A stretch of DNA of 64,000 nt from an uncultured Aquimarina sp. (lineage in GTDB: Bacteria; Bacteroidota; Bacteroidia; Flavobacteriales; Flavobacteriaceae): contig NZ_CANLYD010000006.1 of NCBI RefSeq assembly GCF_947495315.1, positions 124,001-188,000 on the forward strand, given 5' to 3'. Positions 26,194-33,540 of this stretch are shown here, one piece after another. The position numbers were made by a program, and so were the translations under genes. The notes under the pieces were generated by a model that worked only from the letters and a program-made list of their open reading frames with translations, had not been told where the DNA came from and ran no database searches. The stretch's first letter is position 1. Each line of letters begins with the position of its first letter.

Positions 26194-26409
26194 ATGTTAA
26201 AAAACATTTCAAACTTAGGGAAATCACTAAACAAAAACGAACAACAATCTATTACAGGAGGATTAAGACCTAATGCAGATGGTTTAGTTTGTCATCCATC
26301 ATTTAGATTTACTTCTACAACTTGTCCCGGCGGAACAACCTATAACAGTACTTGGGATGCTTGCTGTTATGGTTTTCTTGTGGACGAAGCGGATCCTATC
26401 GAATTATAG
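26194..26409 (+). CDS. double-glycine leader peptide 3, four cysteines
   Basis: This 71-residue peptide has leader MLKNISNLGKSLNKNEQQS followed by ITGG. The mature part is about 48 residues with four cysteines (LVCHPS, TTCPGG, ACCYG) and a Gly/Thr/Asn-rich middle. No copy of the GTAAC element lies directly before it. It may be read from the peptide 2 promoter, since the gap is only 91 bases. Confidence 0.75.
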   Translation: MLKNISNLGKSLNKNEQQSITGGLRPNADGLVCHPSFRFTSTTCPGGTTYNSTWDACCYGFLVDEADPIEL

Positions 26410-26449
26410 GTATATGAATTAGAATCAGTAATCAGTAATAAGACATACA

Positions 26450-26475
26450 CTATGAGTGTTACTAAATGTTTATAG
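26450..26475 (+). promoter_or_regulatory. leader stem-loop before peptide 4
   Basis: CTATGA (26450-26455) faces TTATAG (26470-26475) with the same 14-base spacing as the loop before peptide 2 and near-identical flanks. It ends 30 bases before the peptide 4 ATG. Confidence 0.45.
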
Positions 26476-26505
26476 TATTCATAATATTTAAAAAATATAC
26501 ATATC

Positions 26506-26712
26506 ATGTTAAAAAATATTTCAAACTTAGGAAAAAAATTAAGTAAAGTAGAGCAACAGTCTGTAAAAGGAGGTATAGGAAATTGTCAGCAACGTCTGTT
26601 CAATTTAACCGCTGAACAATGCGCTGCACAAAATGGTAATTATACTACATCAGGTTATTGTGTTGTAACAATAGAAGGGTGTCAAGCCCCATTTTTATCA
26701 GAAGGACTTTAA
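26506..26712 (+). CDS. double-glycine leader peptide 4, four cysteines
   Basis: This 68-residue peptide has leader MLKNISNLGKKLSKVEQQS followed by VKGG. The mature part is about 45 residues with four cysteines (GNCQQ, EQCAAQ, GYCVV, EGCQA), Gln-rich and largely uncharged. It is the last gene of the peptide run and is followed by a rho-independent terminator. The leader differs from that of peptide 3 at few positions, so the signal is conserved while the cargo varies. Confidence 0.75.
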   Translation: MLKNISNLGKKLSKVEQQSVKGGIGNCQQRLFNLTAEQCAAQNGNYTTSGYCVVTIEGCQAPFLSEGL

Positions 26713-26740
26713 AAGTAAACATCTAGGATAATAATAGTAT

Positions 26741-26775
26741 AAAAAGGGAAACTTATTAATAGCTTCCCTTTTTTT
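26741..26775. terminator. bidirectional rho-independent terminator
   Basis: AAAAAGGGAA (26741-26750) pairs with TTCCCTTTTT (26764-26773), and the T-run continues to 26775. The complementary A-run also serves the minus-strand symporter that ends at 26777. Confidence 0.8.
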
Positions 26776-26776
26776 G

Positions 26777-28594
26777 TTATTCTTGTATTTCTGGTTTAAA
26801 GATATTTGTTGGTATAAATGTTTGTAACAAAATAGCCAAAAACATCACGATTCCACATCCAAGGGCATTAAGCCAAAGAAAAGGGAGCCAATCTTGCCAC
26901 CATACAAAAATAATGACAGCTTGTGTAATTAATGCCGCTATAAAAACAGCATTGCTTTTTACATACTTGATAAAAAATGCTAGCAAGAATATACCCAATA
27001 CATTTCCATAAAATATTGATCCTATAATATTAACCAGTTGTATCAGGTTATCAAAGAGATTTGCAAAACAGGCGACCAGAATCGCCAATATTCCCCAAAC
27101 AAGCGTAAAAAACTTAGAAGCAGTAACATAATGTTTTTCACTTTTTTCTTCTCCTATATTACGTTTATATAAATCAATCACTGTTGTCGACGCGAGGGCA
27201 TTAAGTTCTGAAGCCGTGGATGACATAGCCGCAGATAATATCACAGCTAGTAATAGACCTATCAATCCTTTAGGGAGGTTGTTTAATATAAAATGAATAA
27301 AAACATAATCTTTATCATTGGTTTCTTTGTCTTTGGCTGATTCTTTATATAATGTTAATAATTCATCTTGTTTTGCTTTATATTCTTCGTTGGAAGGGGA
27401 CTTATCATTATAACTAGCTATTTCTGCTGCGAGTCTATCATATTTCGTAGCGTATGCAGTATCAACAACCCTTTTTATAAAGAATTGTGTATTGAGACGA
27501 TATGATCGTTCTATACTATCTAAGTTAGCTAACTCTGTTTTTAATTCAGGATTTCCGGTAGTTACTAGCTTTTTGCTTATTTCTTTTTTTCTGGAAAATA
27601 GCACATCATTCTTTCGTTCAATTTCCTTATAATCATTAGAATACTCGGATGATAATAACTTATCTACTGAGTTTTGATTGAAATTCAATGGAGATTGATT
27701 AAATTGATAGAAAACGAATACCATTATTCCTACCAAGAGTATAAAGAATTGCATTGGTATTTTTAACAGTCCATTAAATAACAATCCTAGTTGACTCTCT
27801 TTAACAGATTTACCTGATAAATAGCGTTGTACTTGACTTTGATCTGTTCCGAAATAAGAAAGCATTAAAAATGTTCCTCCTAAAATACCTGTCCAAACAG
27901 TATATCTATTACTAAGATCAAAAGAAAAATCTAACACTTTCATCTTTCCACTAGCTCCAGCAATATCTAATGCTTTTGTAAAAGTGACGTCATCAGGCAA
28001 GTAACTGATTATAAGGAAAAAAGCAATAAACATTCCTGTAAAAATAATAGCCATTTGCTGTTTTTGCGTTACACTTACTGCCTTAGTACCTCCAGAAACG
28101 GTATAAATGATGACTAATATTCCAATAACTATGTTTAGGGTTGTAAGATCCCAACCTAGCACTGCAGATAGTATAATTGCCGGAGCAAAAATTGTTATTC
28201 CTGCACCTAATCCTCTTTGTACCAAAAAGAAAAATGCAGTTATGGTACGAGTCTTAAGATCAAATCTGCTTTCTAAATATTCATAAGCGGTGTATACCTT
28301 CAATTTATGATATAGCGGAATGAAAACCATACAGATGATGATCATGGCAATGGGGAGTCCAAAATAAAACTGGACAAATCCCATTCCGCTATGAAATGCT
28401 TGTCCAGGAGTAGAAAGAAAGGTAATTGCAGATGCCTGAGTAGCCATTACGGATAGACCAATAGTCCACCATTTTGCTTCATTACCGCCACGAATATAAT
28501 CCTGAACGTTTTTACTTCCTTTGGTTTTCCAAACACCGTATAATACAATGAACAATAAAGTTCCTATGAGTATGATCCAATCTATAAGTTGCAT
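26777..28594 (-). CDS. sodium:solute symporter (SSS family), PIG-L associated
   Basis: This 605-residue transporter has the SSS core: DYIRGGNEAKWWTIGLSVMATQASAITFLSTPG near the N-terminus, and AVILSAAMSSTASELNALASTTVIDLY with the sodium-site serines near 450. Between the helix ending around residue 295 and the next helix near 435 lies a hydrophilic, charged insert of roughly 130 residues. That makes it longer than ordinary members of about 500. Downstream of a PIG-L deacetylase and a mini membrane protein, it probably imports the substrate or product of that enzyme. Confidence 0.9.
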   Translation of the reverse strand: MQLIDWIILIGTLLFIVLYGVWKTKGSKNVQDYIRGGNEAKWWTIGLSVMATQASAITFLSTPGQAFHSGMGFVQFYFGLPIAMIIICMVFIPLYHKLKVYTAYEYLESRFDLKTRTITAFFFLVQRGLGAGITIFAPAIILSAVLGWDLTTLNIVIGILVIIYTVSGGTKAVSVTQKQQMAIIFTGMFIAFFLIISYLPDDVTFTKALDIAGASGKMKVLDFSFDLSNRYTVWTGILGGTFLMLSYFGTDQSQVQRYLSGKSVKESQLGLLFNGLLKIPMQFFILLVGIMVFVFYQFNQSPLNFNQNSVDKLLSSEYSNDYKEIERKNDVLFSRKKEISKKLVTTGNPELKTELANLDSIERSYRLNTQFFIKRVVDTAYATKYDRLAAEIASYNDKSPSNEEYKAKQDELLTLYKESAKDKETNDKDYVFIHFILNNLPKGLIGLLLAVILSAAMSSTASELNALASTTVIDLYKRNIGEEKSEKHYVTASKFFTLVWGILAILVACFANLFDNLIQLVNIIGSIFYGNVLGIFLLAFFIKYVKSNAVFIAALITQAVIIFVWWQDWLPFLWLNALGCGIVMFLAILLQTFIPTNIFKPEIQE

Positions 28595-28645
28595 ATGCTA
28601 ATTATCTCTATATGTATATTTTGAAGTAAAGTATGTGCTAAATTT

Positions 28646-28756
28646 TCATGAAAAAGTCGTCGTAATCCAATAGAAGAAAAGTAAATATAATGCATTAGCA
28701 ATTAATATAATTGTGTATAGTTTTTTCCAGACTATTTTAGTATTTGAATCTTCCAT
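28646..28756 (-). CDS. 36-residue single-pass membrane protein
   Basis: A short frame runs from an ATG at 28756 to a TGA at 28646. It encodes MEDSNTKIVWKKLY, then a hydrophobic helix IILIANALYLLFFYWI and the end TTTFS. It begins eight bases after the PIG-L stop and ends 51 bases before the symporter start. It thus fills the gap between two co-oriented genes. The layout (charged N-terminus, one helix) suggests an accessory subunit of the symporter. This is inferred from size, position and topology. Confidence 0.6.
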   Translation of the reverse strand: MEDSNTKIVWKKLYTIILIANALYLLFFYWITTTFS

Positions 28757-28764
28757 GATGGTTG

Positions 28765-31263
28765 TTATTTTCCTAAAGATAGCATATTTGCAAACAATCG
28801 ATATGCTCCAGAAACTCCCGCAGGAAATTCTCTAAAGAAGCTTAGACCAGTATATACATAATATCCTTTACCATATTTTGCAATGAGCAAAGCTCCTTTT
28901 TTCTCAGATTCTCCTTTGTCATTTGCTGAAATGATTGGTGTGTATTCTTTAGACCATTCATTAGGGAAGTATAATCCTCGTTCTTGCACCCAACCTTCAA
29001 AATCTTTGTTAGTTATTTTATTGGGAGTGTTCAATACAGGATGATCACTTGCTAATAGCTTGACAGTTGCATTTTCATCTGTAACACGATCTCTGGATAG
29101 TTTTAATGGATAAGGACCTAAATCATCTTCTACTTTGAGTCTTCTGTTAGTATTATATTGGATAATCAAGTTTCCACCATTTTTTACATAATCTAACAGA
29201 TATTTTTGTCGGAATTTCAACTCTTCTACCGTATTATATGCACGTATTCCAACAACAATAGCATCAAACGGCTGTAGTGTTTCTTCAGAAATTGATTCAG
29301 GAGTAATAGTAGTTACCTTATAGCCAATTTGTCGTAAACTTTCGGGCACTACATCTCCAGCACCTTCTATATATCCAATGTTTTGACCTTTCTTTTGGAT
29401 ATCCAATCGAACAACTTTTGTTTCTGAAGGTAATACTACGGTCTGAAATGGAATGTGATCATAATCAATTGTTATTACTTCATCAGAATATGTTTTTCCT
29501 TGGATATTTATTTCTGGTGAGATATAACCTTCGCTTTGATTTTGGGGAGCCGTAAGTGTAAAAATCACTGTTTTTTCTTCACCTTTTTGAGCTAAACTAA
29601 AATCAATGTTTTGCGGCGACACCTGCCAACCTTCTGGATGTTTTAAGGAAACAGTTCCTTTCAGATCAGATTCTCCAGCTTTTATAGTAACAGGAATTTG
29701 TTTTGCAGGGCCATTTGCATAAATAATCACTTTGTCTTTTATACTAGCAGAAATGGCAGGAATAATTTCAAAAGGTTTATATACTTCTCCTTTTACCGGA
29801 TCGTTAGTCTTGTAAACAATATCTTTTTGATAAGGGATAATAGTACCGTTAATTTCTATATTAAATACAGCTTCGGTTTGATGTTTGGTTTCTGGTGTTC
29901 CGATCAGTTTTTGATCTGTAACATTATACATACCAAGCGTTCCTTTATTATTTAACCAATATGGAGTTGTATTCTTTGTTCCAGAAATTATTTTACCTTT
30001 CAATTCATAGTTACTTCTTTTATTATTCTCTAAAGTTGTTTCTGCATTTTCTGAAACTCCTATTGTCGAAATATCAATTGATTTTAGGCGAATTGAAGTA
30101 TCACTTCGATTAATGGCTTCGATTTTAATAATTACCTCGCTATCCTTAGTAGTATAAGGTTCTGTGACAACGGCTTCTAAATAAAGACCGGTTGTTGCCG
30201 TGATAATATCTTTTATTTCCTTGGTTTTAATGGTTTTCCAATGAGTGTTTTCTAATTGTTGTATTAATTGATACGCTTTTACTAATTGATTAACAGAAGC
30301 TGAAGGATTTTTGAAGTCAAAGTTTTTTTCTACTTCATATAAGATATCACCAATAGCTTTTCCATCTTTAACTCTGTTCCAGGAAGTATCAATTCCATCA
30401 AAAAGATTGCTTTTGTCTTTAGGAAGTTCTCCTTTTATTAATTCAATATATTCAGTTTGTATTCCACGAGTTCCAGTACTTCCAAAACCTTGCGACTTGT
30501 GCTGACTTCTACTTAATGAGGCTATTTCTGTATTAGAAAGGCCTAAATCAGGATAATAAACTCCTGTGTCAAACTCTAAAAAATTAGATTTATCTGCTTT
30601 TTCAAAATTTTCTCTACTTCCGTAAAACCACCATGAAGTATTAAAGAATAGTCTTTTAGGCTGCCACGTATTTACATATTGTAATTGCTCAGGGTACACT
30701 TTTTTGTCAGCTACCATATCAAAAGCTTCTACACTGAGCATTGCAGAGGATGTATGATGTCCGTGTGTGCTTCCTGGTGTTCTATGATTAAATCTATTAA
30801 TTATAACATCAGGTTGAAATTTTCTTATTGCCCAAACTACATCGTTTAGTACTTCTTTTTTGTCCCAAATAGCTAAGGTCTCATCAGGATGTTTAGAATA
30901 TCCAAAATCATTAGCACGTGTAAACATTTGTTCGCCACCATCAGTATTACGAGCTGCTAATAGTTCTTGTGTTCTTATTACTCCTAGTAATTCTCTTATT
31001 TCCGGACCAATTAAATTTTGGCCACCATCGCCACGAGTAAGCGATAGATATGCAGTTCTGGCTTTTACCTGATTAGACATATAGGAAATCAGTCGTGTAT
31101 TTTCATCATCAGGATGTGCAGCAACATATAAAACAGAACCTAAAAAGTTCAGTTTCTTGATTGCTTCGTGGATTTCTACAGAATTCTGTTTTTTAGGTTG
31201 TTGTGCTTCAGTTATATGTATAAACAGTGTGCTGAAAACGATTACAAAAAGTAATTTTCGCAT
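28765..31263 (-). CDS. large exported PIG-L family deacetylase
   Basis: This 832-residue protein has a signal peptide (LLFVIVFSTLFIHITEA). A PIG-L/LmbE zinc deacetylase domain follows at about 40-290, with AHPDDE at 49-54, SLTRGDGGQNLIG, and the His pair in HRTPGSTHGHHTSSA. A long C-terminal part contains beta-sandwich-like segments. A flavodoxin/GATase-like end has DAIVVGIRAYNTVEELKFRQ and KNGGNLIIQYNTNRR. The family removes N-acetyl groups from sugars. This multidomain form with a dedicated symporter suggests breakdown of a secreted amino-sugar compound. Confidence 0.88.
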   Translation of the reverse strand: MRKLLFVIVFSTLFIHITEAQQPKKQNSVEIHEAIKKLNFLGSVLYVAAHPDDENTRLISYMSNQVKARTAYLSLTRGDGGQNLIGPEIRELLGVIRTQELLAARNTDGGEQMFTRANDFGYSKHPDETLAIWDKKEVLNDVVWAIRKFQPDVIINRFNHRTPGSTHGHHTSSAMLSVEAFDMVADKKVYPEQLQYVNTWQPKRLFFNTSWWFYGSRENFEKADKSNFLEFDTGVYYPDLGLSNTEIASLSRSQHKSQGFGSTGTRGIQTEYIELIKGELPKDKSNLFDGIDTSWNRVKDGKAIGDILYEVEKNFDFKNPSASVNQLVKAYQLIQQLENTHWKTIKTKEIKDIITATTGLYLEAVVTEPYTTKDSEVIIKIEAINRSDTSIRLKSIDISTIGVSENAETTLENNKRSNYELKGKIISGTKNTTPYWLNNKGTLGMYNVTDQKLIGTPETKHQTEAVFNIEINGTIIPYQKDIVYKTNDPVKGEVYKPFEIIPAISASIKDKVIIYANGPAKQIPVTIKAGESDLKGTVSLKHPEGWQVSPQNIDFSLAQKGEEKTVIFTLTAPQNQSEGYISPEINIQGKTYSDEVITIDYDHIPFQTVVLPSETKVVRLDIQKKGQNIGYIEGAGDVVPESLRQIGYKVTTITPESISEETLQPFDAIVVGIRAYNTVEELKFRQKYLLDYVKNGGNLIIQYNTNRRLKVEDDLGPYPLKLSRDRVTDENATVKLLASDHPVLNTPNKITNKDFEGWVQERGLYFPNEWSKEYTPIISANDKGESEKKGALLIAKYGKGYYVYTGLSFFREFPAGVSGAYRLFANMLSLGK

Positions 31264-31297
31264 AATATTGGATTGATACTAGTTTTGAGTGTTTCGT

Positions 31298-31305
31298 CAA
31301 ATATA
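31298..31305 (-). promoter_or_regulatory. candidate -7 box for the PIG-L operon
   Basis: On the minus strand TATATTTG lies 35 bases before the PIG-L start codon. No TTG at the expected -33 distance was recognised. Confidence 0.35.
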
Positions 31306-31352
31306 AAAAGATAAAATTCTCAGTATTTAGGTTTAAGGATACTTTAACAAGA

Positions 31353-32654
31353 CTATTTGGATCTGTAGATTAACCCAAGTAAAGAACCTAATAAAACGGT
31401 GATAGCAATAGTCGGTTTAGGCCCAAAAACGGTTAAACCTATAAGTAAACCTATAACACCTCCTAATGCACTGGCAATAAAACGTCCACTATTTTTCTTT
31501 TTATTAATTACGTAAATCATGGATATAGAAAGTGTCATTCTGAGTGCTGCACCTACAATAGTAATGTCTACTATACTTTTCCAAAACAAGGCAGTAATAT
31601 AAGCAATAACAACAGTTGTGACTGTTGCATATCGTAATGATTTTACTTTCTGATCTTCTTTTGACTTATAAACTATGTGAGAGGATACTGCAAAAATAGA
31701 GGTATCCGCCGTACTCATTAAGCCAGCAAAGAAAAGCACTAGTAATAAAGGAATCCAGGATTGATTGACTAAGTTTTGCATTGCAAATACAAATACAGTA
31801 TCAGGATCCAAAGTAGTATCCTGATTATAAACATATAAACCTACAAGTAACAATAAAAATGCTATTAATAATACAGGAATAATAGCTAGTCCTAGTCCTT
31901 TTTTTAGAGATTTCACATCTTTTGCTGCATAACAAAGTTGGTATCTATCAGCTAAACCAAATACAGATAAACCTCCATACAATACGAGGCCTATAATACT
32001 TCCCAATTGTACGTTTTCATTTGTCGCAGTTCCTAAAACGGTACCAAAATCTTTTATATCTAACATCCCGAAAATTAAAATACATAAGAAACCAATAATG
32101 ATAATGGACTGAATTATATCTGTAATGATAACTGCTTTGAAACCAGAGAACAAGACATAAGTTAATACTACCGAAGAGGTAATGAGTAATGCAATATCGT
32201 AAGAAAATAAATCAAAAAAGCTAATCACCTTGGCGCCTCCTGCCAGAGAGAGCAAAATCCAGAAAAACTGAACAATAATAGTAATAGAATTAGTAATTAA
32301 CGAGGTAGTTTTATTTCCTGTAACAAATTCAGGTAAATCACCTTGTGTGTAGAAATTACCTTGTAATGATAATTTCTTGATTCTGGGTGCTGCCCAAAAA
32401 GCAAATAAAAGATAACCAATCACAGAGCCAATGGACATGGCAAATAATCCCCAACCAAACTTATATGCATAGCCCGTATAGGTAATTAATGTACTTACAC
32501 CAATAGCTCCGGCAAATTTCGAAAATAGAATCGTCCATCCATCTCGGTTTCTTCCACCAATTAGAAAATCTTCTGTGCTGGAGGATCTTGAGATATAAAC
32601 TGATAGACCAATGATTAATATGATATAAATAGATAAGTAAAGGTAAATCTCCAT
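31353..32654 (-). CDS. sodium:solute symporter (SSS family), second
   Basis: This 433-residue transporter is shorter than the symporter at 26777 and lacks its insert. The core is recognisable: EDFLIGGRNRDGWTILFSKFAGAIGVSTLITYTGYAYK at the start, then VLFFAGLMSTADTSIFAVSSHIVY with the sodium-binding Ser/Thr residues near 310. About 12 membrane helices are visible. It is co-oriented with and upstream of the PIG-L gene, but a separate -7 box lies between them. The substrate is unknown. Confidence 0.88.
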   Translation of the reverse strand: MEIYLYLSIYIILIIGLSVYISRSSSTEDFLIGGRNRDGWTILFSKFAGAIGVSTLITYTGYAYKFGWGLFAMSIGSVIGYLLFAFWAAPRIKKLSLQGNFYTQGDLPEFVTGNKTTSLITNSITIIVQFFWILLSLAGGAKVISFFDLFSYDIALLITSSVVLTYVLFSGFKAVIITDIIQSIIIIGFLCILIFGMLDIKDFGTVLGTATNENVQLGSIIGLVLYGGLSVFGLADRYQLCYAAKDVKSLKKGLGLAIIPVLLIAFLLLLVGLYVYNQDTTLDPDTVFVFAMQNLVNQSWIPLLLVLFFAGLMSTADTSIFAVSSHIVYKSKEDQKVKSLRYATVTTVVIAYITALFWKSIVDITIVGAALRMTLSISMIYVINKKKNSGRFIASALGGVIGLLIGLTVFGPKPTIAITVLLGSLLGLIYRSK

Positions 32655-32674
32655 ATGGGATGGTTTATGAGCTT

Positions 32675-32682
32675 CAAAAATA
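32675..32682 (-). promoter_or_regulatory. candidate -7 box for the second symporter
   Basis: TATTTTTG on the minus strand matches TAnnTTTG, 21 bases before the symporter start codon. No -33 element was identified. Confidence 0.3.
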
Positions 32683-32759
32683 ATTAAAAGCTTTTATAAA
32701 AAATGCTCTTCTTTTTAGTAGTTGATTTAGTAATTAGAGAAGAAGGTAAGTCAAGTTTT

Positions 32760-32978
32760 CTAATCCTTAGATTTCTTTTTGTAGTCTACAATGTCGGTAA
32801 TATCCACGCCCATATAATCAGCAATTTTCTGTAGTCGTTCATAATCCTTTGCTAAATTTTTTCTCTTTACTACATAATCTCCTGCTTGTGGACTTACACC
32901 TAATACTTTAGAAATACCGTATACAGTTTTTGCTCCTTTACTTTTCTTAAGTAGTCTTTTTAATTTCTTGTTAATCAT
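32760..32978 (-). CDS. small HTH (XRE-like) DNA-binding protein
   Basis: This 72-residue basic protein has VYGISKVLGVSPQAGDYVVKR as a helix-turn-helix. The end LQKIADYMGVDITDIVDYKKK is the usual tail of Cro/CI-type domains. There are no other domains. It is divergent from a secreted protein at 33092. The 113-base spacer carries several TTGTA(T/C) half-sites in both orientations. Autoregulation is likely but inferred. Confidence 0.7.
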   Translation of the reverse strand: MINKKLKRLLKKSKGAKTVYGISKVLGVSPQAGDYVVKRKNLAKDYERLQKIADYMGVDITDIVDYKKKSKD

Positions 32979-33005
32979 TGTATAACAGTGTTATATAAAT
33001 TAAAT

Positions 33006-33074
33006 ATACAAATAAATTTTTAATAAAAAAATATTTGTATAATCAAAAAATAATTGTATATTCGAGTTGTACAA
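33006..33074. promoter_or_regulatory. cluster of TTGTA half-sites, candidate operator
   Basis: ATACAAATA at 33006-33014 and TATTTGTAT at 33032-33040 form a perfect 9-base inverted repeat. A further half-site AATTGTATA lies at 33052-33060 and a TTGTACAA palindrome at 33067-33074. All lie between the HTH gene and the secreted-protein gene. The spacing and repetition suit a dimeric regulator. Confidence 0.45.
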
Positions 33075-33091
33075 ATCAAAACCGCTAAAAA

Positions 33092-33451
33092 ATGAAACTC
33101 TTATTAGTAATTGCTATGCTTTGCGTAACATTTGGAAACGCCGCTTCTTTAGATTCGAATCCAATAAACGAGAAGGAAAAAAACAAAAAAGGGGATAAGA
33201 AAGAGAATGTAGAGAATAACTTAATCTCTAGAAATTTTCACTCTATTAAGAGGTGGAAAATGACCGTGGAGTATACTAATGGAGATATTATTTCTAAAAC
33301 TATTGAAATCAAAGATGATTTATCATTCAGTGCAATGGAGCTAGCTTTTATAGAAGCAGAAAAATATATAAAGACTTTAAAAAAGGTAAAAACTTATAAC
33401 GTATCACCTGTGTCAGGAAATTCTTTTGTGTTGCTAGCAGGAGGGAAGTAA
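33092..33451 (+). CDS. small secreted hypothetical protein
   Basis: This 119-residue protein has a clear signal peptide (MKLLLVIAMLCVTFGNAAS). A lysine/glutamate-rich linker follows (EKEKNKKGDKKENVENN). The C-terminal domain WKMTVEYTNGDIISKTIEIKDD, with a helix AMELAFIEAEKYIKTL, is probably a small alpha-beta fold. No family was recognised. It is divergent from a small HTH regulator and followed by a strong terminator. Confidence 0.65.
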   Translation: MKLLLVIAMLCVTFGNAASLDSNPINEKEKNKKGDKKENVENNLISRNFHSIKRWKMTVEYTNGDIISKTIEIKDDLSFSAMELAFIEAEKYIKTLKKVKTYNVSPVSGNSFVLLAGGK

Positions 33452-33476
33452 TAATCGATTGAGCTTAACCTACGAA

Positions 33477-33510
33477 AAAAGGCTGCTAATTATTGAATTA
33501 GCAGCCTTTT
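33477..33510. terminator. 14-bp bidirectional terminator
   Basis: AAAAGGCTGCTAAT (33477-33490) and ATTAGCAGCCTTTT (33497-33510) are perfect reverse complements with a six-base loop. They end both the secreted-protein gene and convergent mutS2. Confidence 0.85.
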
Positions 33511-33540
33511 GCTGTGTTTAGTATATATATAATTTAAGTC

